DNA of 64,000 nt, taken from Brevundimonas naejangsanensis. Lineage in GTDB: Bacteria > Pseudomonadota > Alphaproteobacteria > Caulobacterales > Caulobacteraceae. Of the stretch, positions 1 through 7,405 are shown piece after piece. The notes under the pieces were generated by a model. The model was not told the origin of the DNA. It worked only from the letters and a program-made list of their open reading frames with translations, and ran no database searches. Position 1 is the stretch's first letter; every line of letters begins with the position of its first letter. Location of the stretch: the NCBI RefSeq assembly GCF_000635915.2, contig NZ_CP015614.1, forward strand, positions 2,153,501 to 2,217,500, read 5' to 3'. Made by a program: the position numbers and the translations under genes.

Positions 1-479
1 GTCACCCGGTGCAGGCTCTTGGACGGATACAGGACCAGGTCGCCCGCCGGCAGCTTGATCGACTGGGCGCCGTACATCTCCTCGATGATCAGTTCGCCGC
101 CGTCATAGTCCTCGGGCTCGGAGAGGAAGAGGGTGGCCGACAGGTCGCTGCGGATGCGGTGCTCGCCCCGCTGTCGGATGGCGTTGTCGACGTGGGTGCC
201 GAACTCGCCGCCGCCCTCATAGCGATTGAACAGGGGCGGAAAGATCGTGTGCGGCAGGGCGGCCGAGACGAACATCGGATTGGCGTTCAGCGCCTGCACC
301 ACGAGGGCCGAGACCTCGCGCGCCTGGGGGCTGTCCTCGGGCAGTTGCTGGTTCTTCTTAGCGCTCGCCGACTGATGGCCCGAGGTCATGTTGCCGTCGG
401 CCCAGGGACCGGCGTCCAGCGTCTGACGCAGCGCCTTCACCTCGGCCTTGGTGAAGACTTCGGGGATGTGCAGCAGCAT
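1..479 (-). CDS. piuC: PKHD-type 2-oxoglutarate/Fe(II) hydroxylase (PiuC/YbiX family), C-terminus cut by window edge
   Basis: The minus-strand reading from ATG at 479 gives [19 protein letters not shown] and runs off the window, so about 159 N-terminal residues are visible. The H-x-D half of the iron-binding facial triad is seen in [10 protein letters not shown], and a distal His candidate is in YPSKSLHRV. Proteins of this family usually have about 225 residues and are typically encoded beside catecholate siderophore receptors. Here the gene lies 82 bp downstream of such a receptor on the same strand, so a role in iron or siderophore metabolism is inferred; the substrate is unknown. The long plus-strand frame across the same bases is an antisense shadow. 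Confidence 0.85.
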   Translation of the reverse strand, partial: MLLHIPEVFTKAEVKALRQTLDAGPWADGNMTSGHQSASAKKNQQLPEDSPQAREVSALVVQALNANPMFVSAALPHTIFPPLFNRYEGGGEFGTHVDNAIRQRGEHRIRSDLSATLFLSEPEDYDGGELIIEEMYGAQSIKLPAGDLVLYPSKSLHRV

Positions 480-561
480 GGTTCTCTCACCGTCTGGAAA
501 CGCATCGGCCCCGCTGCTGGCGAAAGCGCGGGGCCGACAGGATGACGCGAAACGCGGCCTC

Positions 562-2859
562 TTAGTAGCGGACGTTCAGCGTCAGGATCGCCTGGCGCGC
601 CGGGGCGACGTCGGCGTGGTGCACGCCGTTGGTGCGGATGATGTAGTCCTCATCACCGGCGTTCTGGACGTTCAGCTGCAGCGAGGCGCGCTCGCTGATG
701 TCGTAGGACGCGAACAGGTCGACGCGCGTGTAGTCCGGCGCATAGACGCGATTGGCGCCGCCGCCGGCCCCGCCCTGGTTGCCGCCCCAGGACTTGGACA
801 CGTAGTAGACGCCGCCGCCCAGGCTGAGCTTCGGCAGGACGCGATAGGTGGTGAACAGGCTGGCGCTGTGCTCGGGCGTATTGGCCAGGGCGTCGCCCAG
901 ATTGATGCTGTTATAGGCGCCGCGCACCAGCTCGGAGTCCATCCAGGTGTAGCCGCCGAACACCTGCCACTTGTCGGTGATGTTGCCCGAGACGCCCAGC
1001 TCCAGACCCTGCACCCTGGCCTCGCCCGCCTGCTCATAGCGGTCCGGCGCCACAAGAATGGCGGCGTTCTTGCGGGTCAGGTGGAAGAGGGCGCCGCTGA
1101 GCGCCAGACGGTCGCCGAACAGATTGGCCTTGGCGCCGATCTCGAAGCTCTCGGTCTCCTCAGGGTCGAGAACGGTGGCGACGAAGTTGGCGCTGCCGTT
1201 GGTCGTGCCCGTGTTCTGATCGCCGGCCGAGATGGTCGGCGGCGTCGAGGCCGTCGACCAGGAGGCGTAGACGCTGCTATTCGCCGTCGGCTTATAGACC
1301 AGGCCGAGCTGATAGTTGACGAAGTCCCAGTCGCCGCGCGTGGCGGTATAGACCGGCGCCGTCACCGTGCCCGAGGCGTTCAGCCCCTCGACCGAATAGT
1401 CGTCCCAGCGCAGGCCCAGATTCACGATCAGCCGGTCGCTCAGGTGAATGGCGTCGAAGGCGTAGACGCCCACGGAATCGGTGTCGGCCCGGCTGACCAG
1501 ACCGCGCGTCTTAGTGCCCGTCCACGGGTCGTTCGGATTGGGCGCATAGACGGGGGTGCAGTCCAGCCCCGTCAGCGGCGCCGGGCAGGCCGTGCCGGTC
1601 AGGGTCGTGACCGTATAGGAGGCGTTGCGGTTCTTCTCGCGCGACACCTCCACGCCGACGTCGAAGTCGTGCTTGATCGAACCGGTCAGGAAGGACCCGT
1701 GCAGGTCGGTGACGTTGGCCAGGGTCTCGGCCGGGTTCCAGCGCGACTTCAGGCCCCGCTTCATCCACCAGACGCCGTCGACCAGCTGGGCCGCGCCGCC
1801 GTCGCCGGGGTTGGTGACGACATAGTCGTTCAGCGTCTGCGAGTAGCGGGTGACGTTGCGCAGGGCCAGATTGTCGCTGAAGTGGTGCTCGATCTCCAGC
1901 GTCAGGCTGTCGACCGTGTTGTTCAGATAGTCGCGCGCCTTCAGGCCGTAGAAGCTGTCGTAGGGCACATCCAGCACGCCCGAGGCGTCAGGACGCGGCG
2001 CGGTCGCCCCGCCCAGCTTGGTGTAGAGCGGGACGCCGTAGTCAGGCAGCTGATTGCTGTCGAGGTGGTAGTAGCTGGCGGTGACGGTCGTCGGCGTGCC
2101 CAGACCCGCCGCGATCGACGCGCCGACGCCCCATTTGTCGAAATCCGCCCCGTTGCGGCCCGGCACGTCGCCTTGCGAAGCCATGAGGTTCAACCGCATG
2201 GCGGCGGTCGGCCCGACCTGCCAGTTGGCGTCCGCCGTGCCGCGCAGATAGTCGTCCGTACCGGCCCCGACCGAGCCGTTGACGAAGTTGGTCAGGCGCG
2301 GCGCCTTGGACGACAGATTGATGCTGCCGCCGCCCGAGCCCCGGCCGGAATAGACGGAATCGGCGCCCTTGATGACTTCGACCTGCTCCAGGTTGAAGAC
2401 CTCGCGCTGCTGGCCGCCGGTGTCGCGCACGCCGTCGACGAAGATGTTGTTGCCCGAGGCCTGGCCCCGGATGAACGGCCGGTCGGCCAGCGGCTGGCCG
2501 CCCTCGCCCGCGCCGAAGGTGATGCCCGGCGAGGTGCGCAGGATGTCTTGAAGCGAGGTGGCGGCCGTCTGTTCGATGATCTGCTGCGGGATCACCGTGA
2601 CCGTGCGCGGGGTGTCGACCAGGGGGGCGACGAACTGCGGGTCCTTCGGCTCGCGCTTCACGCGGTGGCCGTGCACGTCCACCGTGCCCAGGTGGGTCGC
2701 GTCCTGGCTGATCACGCCGTCCGAGGGCGCAGCCTCATCGGCGACCGTCGCCATCGCGGGGGCGGCGCACAACATGCCGGCGGCGCTGGACGCGAACAGA
2801 AGCGCCTTGAGAGCGGCGGAGCGGGCGTCAGGGCGAGCGTCGGGGCGGACGTCGGACAT
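562..2859 (-). CDS. TonB-dependent siderophore receptor (catecholate, Fiu-like)
   Basis: This 765-residue outer-membrane receptor imports ferric siderophores using TonB energy. It has a long basic N-region followed by a signal-peptide core ([17 protein letters not shown]), then a plug domain at roughly residues 75-185 with [15 protein letters not shown] and the typical [11 protein letters not shown] and [15 protein letters not shown] segments, then a beta-barrel ending in ILTLNVRY with the terminal aromatic expected of barrel proteins. Length fits the family. The neighbouring PiuC-like hydroxylase downstream and the Fur-box-like site upstream support iron-regulated catecholate uptake. The exact ligand cannot be read from sequence. 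Confidence 0.93.
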   Translation of the reverse strand: MSDVRPDARPDARSAALKALLFASSAAGMLCAAPAMATVADEAAPSDGVISQDATHLGTVDVHGHRVKREPKDPQFVAPLVDTPRTVTVIPQQIIEQTAATSLQDILRTSPGITFGAGEGGQPLADRPFIRGQASGNNIFVDGVRDTGGQQREVFNLEQVEVIKGADSVYSGRGSGGGSINLSSKAPRLTNFVNGSVGAGTDDYLRGTADANWQVGPTAAMRLNLMASQGDVPGRNGADFDKWGVGASIAAGLGTPTTVTASYYHLDSNQLPDYGVPLYTKLGGATAPRPDASGVLDVPYDSFYGLKARDYLNNTVDSLTLEIEHHFSDNLALRNVTRYSQTLNDYVVTNPGDGGAAQLVDGVWWMKRGLKSRWNPAETLANVTDLHGSFLTGSIKHDFDVGVEVSREKNRNASYTVTTLTGTACPAPLTGLDCTPVYAPNPNDPWTGTKTRGLVSRADTDSVGVYAFDAIHLSDRLIVNLGLRWDDYSVEGLNASGTVTAPVYTATRGDWDFVNYQLGLVYKPTANSSVYASWSTASTPPTISAGDQNTGTTNGSANFVATVLDPEETESFEIGAKANLFGDRLALSGALFHLTRKNAAILVAPDRYEQAGEARVQGLELGVSGNITDKWQVFGGYTWMDSELVRGAYNSINLGDALANTPEHSASLFTTYRVLPKLSLGGGVYYVSKSWGGNQGGAGGGANRVYAPDYTRVDLFASYDISERASLQLNVQNAGDEDYIIRTNGVHHADVAPARQAILTLNVRY

Positions 2860-2929
2860 GGGGGAGGAACCGATCTATTATTGAGACCGGCTCGCATTAG
2901 CACCTTTTCCGGGTGCGACAATCTGACTC

Positions 2930-2953
2930 TTGCGACTAAATCTCAATTGCGAA
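2930..2953. promoter_or_regulatory. Candidate Fur box upstream of the siderophore receptor
   Basis: An AT-richer island in the 112-bp gap upstream of the receptor start holds two TTGCGA hexamers 18 bp apart, flanking the core AAATCTCAATTG. This resembles alphaproteobacterial Fur sites, which carry a TTCTCA/TTGC-type core. The assignment is by eye and by context (a siderophore receptor). It is not a perfect palindrome. Confidence 0.4.
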
Positions 2954-2971
2954 GCGAGTGTCGCACGCAGG

Positions 2972-4186
2972 TCACACCTGGGGCTTGGCCACCGCCTTGA
3001 TCGACACCGCCGGGTCGGCCAGCAAGGCGTCGTCGACCGGCGCCGCCTTACCAATCAGCAGCCGTCCGCCCATGAAGTCGGCGGGGGCGTTGACCGCCTC
3101 CACCGCCACGATCCGCTCCCCCGCCAGATGGAAGACGGAGAAGGCGCCGCTGGCCGGATCGCCGCGCACCAGTTGGCGGTCGGCGTCGAAGGGCACGCCC
3201 GCGATCTGCAGTTTGACGTCATACTGGTCGGACCAGAACCAGGGGACCTCGGGCGCCGGAGCCGCGCGGCCGACGATGGCGCTGGCCGCCTGCTTGGCCT
3301 GTTCAAGGGCGTTGGGCACGCTCTCCAGCCGGTGCATGACCCCGCCGTGGACCGGGATGGGCCGCCGCGTCACGTCGCCGATGGCGTAGATGTTCGGGTC
3401 GCGGGTGCGGGCGGTCTCCTCCACCACCACGCCGTTTTCGCACGCCAGTCCCGCCGTGCGCGCCAGGGCCTCGCAGGCGAAGGCGCCGACGCCGACCAGC
3501 ACCGCATCCGCCGCGATCAGCGTCCCATCCGCCAGCCGCACGCCCGCATCCTCGAACCCCGCGACCTCCACGCCGGTCAGGATCTCGACGCCGTGCTTCT
3601 TGTGCAGGTCAGTGAAGAAGGCCGACAGGGGTTGCGAGGCCACGCGCGCCAGCACCCGGTTCATGCGCTCGATCACCACCGCCTCGGCGCCCAGGGCGCG
3701 AGCCGAGGCCGCCGCCTCCAGCCCGACATAGCCGCCCCCGACCACCGCCAGCTTCTTGCCCGGCGCCAGAACCGCCTTCAGCCGCTCGGCGTCCTCCAGC
3801 GTGCGCAGCTCCAGCAGGTCCGGCCGATCCGCGCCGGGGATGGCCAGCTTGCGCGCCGTCGAGCCGGTGGCCAGGATCAGCACGTCGTAAGCTTCGACCG
3901 TCCCGTCAGCGAAGGTCACGGTCTTGGCGCCCGCGTCGATGGCGGTCGCGGTGACGCCCGTGCGCAAGTCGATGGCCTGCTCGGCGTAGAAGCTTTCGGG
4001 GCGCAGCAGCAGGTCTTCCAGACCCGCCTCGCCTTTCAGCCAGGCCTTCGACAGGGGCGGTCGCTGATAGGGCGGCGCGCTCTCCTGCCCCGCCAGGACG
4101 ATCTCGCCCTCGAAGCCATATTGCCTCAGCAGCGCCGCCGCCGAGCCCCCCGCGTGTCCCGCGCCGATGATCAGAACCTTGGTCAT
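2972..4186 (-). CDS. FAD-dependent NAD(P)H:ferredoxin/rubredoxin reductase-like oxidoreductase
   Basis: This 404-residue flavoprotein resembles putidaredoxin/ferredoxin reductases. The N-terminal FAD Rossmann motif is VLIIGAGHAGGSAAALL, followed by PPYQRPPLSKAWL. The NAD-binding motif VVGGGYVGLEAA lies near residues 148-160, the second FAD motif IYAIGDV near residue 268, and a reductase C-terminal domain follows. It would pass electrons from NAD(P)H to a small iron-sulfur protein. No ferredoxin or oxygenase partner is adjacent, so its partner is unknown. It lies upstream of the siderophore receptor on the same strand but is separated by 112 bp containing the Fur-like site, so it is probably a separate unit. 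Confidence 0.85.
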   Translation of the reverse strand: MTKVLIIGAGHAGGSAAALLRQYGFEGEIVLAGQESAPPYQRPPLSKAWLKGEAGLEDLLLRPESFYAEQAIDLRTGVTATAIDAGAKTVTFADGTVEAYDVLILATGSTARKLAIPGADRPDLLELRTLEDAERLKAVLAPGKKLAVVGGGYVGLEAAASARALGAEAVVIERMNRVLARVASQPLSAFFTDLHKKHGVEILTGVEVAGFEDAGVRLADGTLIAADAVLVGVGAFACEALARTAGLACENGVVVEETARTRDPNIYAIGDVTRRPIPVHGGVMHRLESVPNALEQAKQAASAIVGRAAPAPEVPWFWSDQYDVKLQIAGVPFDADRQLVRGDPASGAFSVFHLAGERIVAVEAVNAPADFMGGRLLIGKAAPVDDALLADPAVSIKAVAKPQV

Positions 4187-4200
4187 GGCGGACAGATAGA

Positions 4201-4228
4201 GCGGCGAGCGGCGAGTGGCGAGTGGCGG
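4201..4228. repeat. Short tandem heptamer repeat, four copies
   Basis: Four consecutive heptamers of the form GYGGCGR lie just upstream of the oxidoreductase start codon, where its ribosome binding site would be expected. No clear Shine-Dalgarno sequence is visible there. Confidence 0.6.
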
Positions 4229-4237
4229 TCAGGCTTT

Positions 4238-4285
4238 TCCTCCTCATGACAATGGGGAGGGGGACCACGAAGTGGTGGAGTGGCT
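4238..4285. repeat. Family B palindromic repeat, left half flanking DUF559
   Basis: Bases 4254-4285 are the reverse complement of 4653-4684 with one mismatch in 32. The outer part (4238-4253) also mirrors the GGGGAGGAAAA end of the right half. Solo copies of the same element are at about 45763-45888 and 59221-59347. Confidence 0.85.
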
Positions 4286-4298
4286 GTTTGTAACCCGC

Positions 4299-4652
4299 CT
4301 ACCGTCCTGTCGCGTGTCGGAGGATCGACGCCAGCACGCCATCCAGATGATCTCGAACATCGGTTGCGCGCACCCACAGCACTTCCACGCTCTGCGTGGC
4401 TAGCCATCGTGTTCGCCGCTCGTCGTGAGCGATCTGCTCCGGGTCGTCATGCGCCGCGCCGTCGACTTCAACCGCCAGCCGCGCGGCAGGGCAGTAGAAG
4501 TCGAGGATGTAGGGGCCGATGGGATGCTGACGCCTGAACTTCAAACCTTCCAGGCCGCCGGCTTTGAGGCAGGCCCACAGCCGCGCCTCGGGCGGCGTCA
4601 GGGAGCGACGCATTCCTGCCGCGCGGCGATAGATTTCGAAATGCGGCGGCAT
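4299..4652 (-). CDS. DUF559 protein, PD-(D/E)XK (Vsr-like) nuclease fold, inside an inverted repeat
   Basis: The product has 117 residues. Family landmarks are LTPPEARLWACLK near residue 18, KFRRQHPIGPYILDFYC (residues 38-54, candidate acidic residue D51) and LAVEVDG (E62, D64), then DERRTRWLATQSVEVLWV. These form the D...ExD core typical of DUF559, a family placed with Vsr/PD-(D/E)XK nucleases; its function is not established. The ATG at 4652 directly abuts the right repeat half, whose GGAGGGG would serve as ribosome binding site, and the stop is 14 bp from the left half. A longer in-frame extension to 4967 reads through the repeat and the his regulator and is rejected. The gene thus sits as a cassette between the oxidoreductase and the his operon. 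Confidence 0.85.
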   Translation of the reverse strand: MPPHFEIYRRAAGMRRSLTPPEARLWACLKAGGLEGLKFRRQHPIGPYILDFYCPAARLAVEVDGAAHDDPEQIAHDERRTRWLATQSVEVLWVRATDVRDHLDGVLASILRHATGR

Positions 4653-4706
4653 AGCCCCTCCACCACTTCGTGGTCCCCCTCCCCACAGGTGGGGAGGAAA
4701 AAGAGG
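4653..4706. repeat. Family B palindromic repeat, right half flanking DUF559
   Basis: This half contains CCACCACTTCGTGGTC and then a hairpin ending in GGGGAGGAAAAAG. It is the inverted partner of 4238-4285 and matches the right halves of the solo copies near 45.8 kb and 59.3 kb. Confidence 0.85.
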
Positions 4707-4725
4707 TAACGTCAACTCGAGGCGC

Positions 4726-4758
4726 TTGACCGTTCCATTGTTACAGCATAATGGAACG
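4726..4758 (+). promoter_or_regulatory. Promoter with overlapping palindromic operator at the head of the his operon
   Basis: A -35-like TTGACC (4726-4731) and a -10-like CATAAT (4747-4752) are 15 bp apart. Over them lies a perfect 9-bp inverted repeat, CGTTCCATT (4731-4739) and AATGGAACG (4750-4758), with a 10-nt spacer. Transcription would begin at about 4759, a few bases before the ATG at 4763, giving a nearly leaderless mRNA. A repressor bound to the palindrome would block RNA polymerase. The TrpR-like protein encoded next is the obvious candidate (inference). Confidence 0.55.
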
Positions 4759-4762
4759 CGCC

Positions 4763-5047
4763 ATGAGCACCGACGCCGCCAAGACCGCCCTGCTGGACGC
4801 CTTGCTCTCGCTGAAGACGCGGGAGGAGGCCGACGCCTTTCTGGCCGACCTGTGCACCCCGGCCGAGCTGCGCGCCATGGCCGAGCGGTGGCAGGTGGCG
4901 CGGATGCTGGACGCCGGGGACCGGACCTATCGCGAGATCGCCGCCCAGGCCCCGGCCAGCCCGACAACCGTGGTGCGCGTCGCGCGTTCCCTGAAGGACA
5001 TGCCGCACCAGGGCTATCGCCTGGTGCTGGACAGACTGAAAGCCTGA
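4763..5047 (+). CDS. TrpR/YerC (YecD) family DNA-binding regulator, candidate histidine-operon repressor
   Basis: The product has 94 residues from ATG 4763. The alternative ATG at 4751 lies inside the predicted -10 box and is unlikely. The all-helical TrpR-superfamily fold is recognised from FLADLCTPAELRAMAERWQVARMLDAG followed by the helix-turn-helix TYREIAAQAPASPTTVVRVARSL. YerC-type TrpR relatives are known next to his genes, and some have been proposed as histidine regulators in Gram-positive bacteria. Here it is the first gene of the his operon, 9 bp before hisG, with a palindrome over its promoter, which suggests autoregulation of the whole operon. The effector is not known from the sequence. 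Confidence 0.8.
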   Translation: MSTDAAKTALLDALLSLKTREEADAFLADLCTPAELRAMAERWQVARMLDAGDRTYREIAAQAPASPTTVVRVARSLKDMPHQGYRLVLDRLKA

Positions 5048-5056
5048 GACGACATC

Positions 5057-5938
5057 ATGAGCACGGTTCAGGGGCGGCTGCGCATCGCCGTCCAGAAATC
5101 CGGCCGCCTGGCCGAACGCAGCCTCGACCTGGTCCGCGACGCGGGCCTGCGCGTGGTGAAGGGCAACAACGACCTGCTGTATCGGATCGAGAACTATCCG
5201 ATCGACCTGCTGCGGGTGCGCGACGACGACATCCCGACCTTCGTCGCCGACGGCGTCTGCGACCTAGGCATCGTCGGCGAGAATGTGCTGGATGAGGTCA
5301 GGAACGGCGGGCCGAATGCCGAGGTCGTCATGCCGCTGGGCTTCGGCCGCTGCACGCTGAAGATCGCCACGCCGCCGGGGCTGGACTACGCCGGGCCGTC
5401 GTCGCTGCAGGGCTTAAGGATCGCCACCTCCTACCCGAAGATTCTGCGCCGTTTTCTGGATGAGGCGGGGGTGGACGCCGACATCGTCACCATGCGCGGC
5501 GCCGTCGAGGTGGCTCCGCGGCTGAAGCTGGCCGCCGCCATCTGCGATCTGGTGTCGACCGGGGCGACGCTGGAGGCCAATGGCCTTATGGCGCGCGAGA
5601 CCGTGCTGGACAGTCAGGCGGTGCTGATCAAGGCGCCGACGCCGCCCGAGGCGGGGCTTCAACACCTGCTGGACTCCATCGTCGAGCGGATGGCCGGCGT
5701 GGTGTCCTCGCAAGGCGCCAAATACGTGATGCTGAACGCGCCGCGCGCGGCGCTGGACCGGATCACCGCCCTGTTGCCCGGCGCCGGATCGCCGACGGTC
5801 ATGCCCCTGTCGGGGCGCGACGACGCCGTGGCCGTCCACGCCGTCTGCCAGGAGGCCGTCTTCTGGGAGACGCTGGAGAAACTGAAGGCCGAAGGGGCGT
5901 CGGCCATCCTGGTCCTGCCCATCGAGAAGATGATGTGA
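5057..5938 (+). CDS. hisG: ATP phosphoribosyltransferase, long form
   Basis: HisG catalyses the first step of histidine biosynthesis, ATP plus PRPP to phosphoribosyl-ATP. At 293 residues it is the long form, with a C-terminal regulatory domain (about residues 205-293) that normally gives histidine feedback inhibition and removes the need for HisZ. Catalytic landmarks are RIAVQKSGRL, DLGIVGEN and the PRPP-binding stretch ICDLVSTGATLEANGL. Its stop TGA (5936-5938) overlaps the hisD ATG at 5938 by one base, indicating translational coupling. Confidence 0.97.
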   Translation: MSTVQGRLRIAVQKSGRLAERSLDLVRDAGLRVVKGNNDLLYRIENYPIDLLRVRDDDIPTFVADGVCDLGIVGENVLDEVRNGGPNAEVVMPLGFGRCTLKIATPPGLDYAGPSSLQGLRIATSYPKILRRFLDEAGVDADIVTMRGAVEVAPRLKLAAAICDLVSTGATLEANGLMARETVLDSQAVLIKAPTPPEAGLQHLLDSIVERMAGVVSSQGAKYVMLNAPRAALDRITALLPGAGSPTVMPLSGRDDAVAVHAVCQEAVFWETLEKLKAEGASAILVLPIEKMM

Positions 5939-7245
5939 TGAAGCGTATCGACTGGAACCAATTGGACGCCGCCGGGCGCAAGGCCGCCCTGGCCCGCCCG
6001 CAGCGCCGCACCGAGAGCTTTGTCGCCAGCGTGGTGCGCGAGATCTTCGACGACGTGCAGGCGCGCGGCGGCGAGGCCGTGACCGACTGGGCCACGCGTC
6101 TGGACGGCGCCGCGCCGCGCCGGATCGAAATCACGGAAGCCGCTGCGACCAAGGCGCGCCGCGACCTGCCGCCCGCCGCCGCCCGCGCCCTGCGGGTCGC
6201 CGCCGACAATGTGCGCGTCTTCCATCAGGCGACGAAGCCCGAGGACACGCCCTTCATCGAGACGACGCCCGGCGTGAAGTCGAAGCTGGTCTGGCGGCCG
6301 ATCGGCTCGGCGGGCCTCTATGTTCCGGGCGGGACGGCGCCGCTGTTCTCGTCGCTGCTGATGCTGGCCATACCGGCGGGCGTGGCTGGCGTGGCGCGGC
6401 GCGTCGCCGTCACCCCGCCGTCCAAGGACGGCTCGGTCCACCCCGCCATGATCGCCGCCGCCGCCGAGGCGGGGCTGGAGGAGTTATGGCTGCTGGGCGG
6501 GGCGCAGGCCATCGCCGCCCTGACCTTCGGCGCCGAACTGGAGGACGGCGTCATCGCCCCCGTCGACAAGCTGTTCGGCCCCGGAAACGCCTATGTCGCC
6601 GAGGCCAAGCGCTACGCCGCGTCCCTGCCCGGCGGACCGGCGCAGGACCTGCCGGCGGGTCCGTCGGAACTGCTGGTCATCGCCGACCGCGACGCCGATT
6701 TCGAGATCGTCGCGGCGGACCTGCTCAGCCAGGCCGAGCATGACGCCGACGCCCAGGTGATCCTGGTGTCCGACAGCGGCACGGCCCTGAGCGAGATCAT
6801 GGCCGAGGTCGAACGACAGATCGAAAGCCTGCCGCGCGCCGCCATCGCCCGCGCGTCGCTGGCCGAGGCCCGCGCCATCCGGGTGCGCGACATGGCCGAG
6901 GCGTGCGCGGTCGCGAACCTCTACGGTCCCGAACACCTGTCGATCCAGACGGAGGAAGCCGAACGGCTGGTTGAGCGGATCAGCGCCGCGGGCGCCGTCT
7001 TCGTCGGGCGCTGGGCGGCCGAGACGCTGGGCGACTACGCCGCCGGACCCAGCCACGTCCTGCCGACCGACGGCGCGGCGCGGACGCTGGGCGGCGTCGT
7101 CACCGCCAGCTTCATGACTGCGATGTCGGTGCAGACCGTCACCGAACAAGGCGCCGCCGCCCTGGCCCCCGTCGCCGCCGCCCTGGCGCGGCTCGAGGGG
7201 CTGGAGGCCCACGCGCGCGCCGCCGATCTAAGGAGCGCGGGATGA
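5938..7245 (+). CDS. hisD: Histidinol dehydrogenase
   Basis: HisD oxidises L-histidinol to L-histidine in two NAD-dependent steps using a zinc ion. The product has 435 residues from ATG 5938 (a GTG at 5935 is an alternative). Conserved stretches are IGSAGLYVPGGTAPLFSS, FGPGNAYVAEAKR, LPAGPSELLVIAD and the catalytic/metal region NLYGPEHLSIQTE, followed by GPSHVLPT. It is coupled to hisG upstream. Downstream, a 146-bp palindromic repeat separates it from the hisC-like/hisB fusion. Confidence 0.97.
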   Translation: MKRIDWNQLDAAGRKAALARPQRRTESFVASVVREIFDDVQARGGEAVTDWATRLDGAAPRRIEITEAAATKARRDLPPAAARALRVAADNVRVFHQATKPEDTPFIETTPGVKSKLVWRPIGSAGLYVPGGTAPLFSSLLMLAIPAGVAGVARRVAVTPPSKDGSVHPAMIAAAAEAGLEELWLLGGAQAIAALTFGAELEDGVIAPVDKLFGPGNAYVAEAKRYAASLPGGPAQDLPAGPSELLVIADRDADFEIVAADLLSQAEHDADAQVILVSDSGTALSEIMAEVERQIESLPRAAIARASLAEARAIRVRDMAEACAVANLYGPEHLSIQTEEAERLVERISAAGAVFVGRWAAETLGDYAAGPSHVLPTDGAARTLGGVVTASFMTAMSVQTVTEQGAAALAPVAAALARLEGLEAHARAADLRSAG

Positions 7246-7257
7246 CCCACAATCTCT

Positions 7258-7403
7258 TCCTTCTCCCCTTGAGGGAGAAGGTGGCCTGCGGAGCAGGTCG
7301 GATGAGGGGGACGTTGGCTTCGCCCTCATCCGTCTCGCGCGTGGACACAGCCCCCTCATCCGAGCGCCTCCGGCGCCCACCTTCTCCCACGAGGGGAGAA
7401 GGG
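7258..7403. repeat. Family A palindromic intergenic repeat, copy 1 (hisD-hisB gap)
   Basis: The outer arms are CTTCTCCCC...GGGGAGAAGG. Inside are a hairpin at each end and a larger inverted segment (GGATGAGGGG / CCCCTCATCC with CGCCTCCGGCG). The right arm GAGGGGAGAAGG ends 2 bp before the ATG of the next gene, so it is that gene's ribosome binding site. Five further copies occur in the window. Confidence 0.9.
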
Positions 7404-7405
7404 TC

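Noticed and set aside
448..3000. Long plus-strand open frame (850 codons) opposite the siderophore receptor
   Set aside because: It is the antisense shadow of a GC-rich gene; its translation is Arg/Val/Gly-rich with no domain, while the minus-strand frame is a clear TonB receptor.
4299..4967. Longer reading of the DUF559 gene to 222 residues
   Set aside because: The extension reads through the palindromic repeat and the his regulator's opposite strand; the ATG at 4652 fits the family start.
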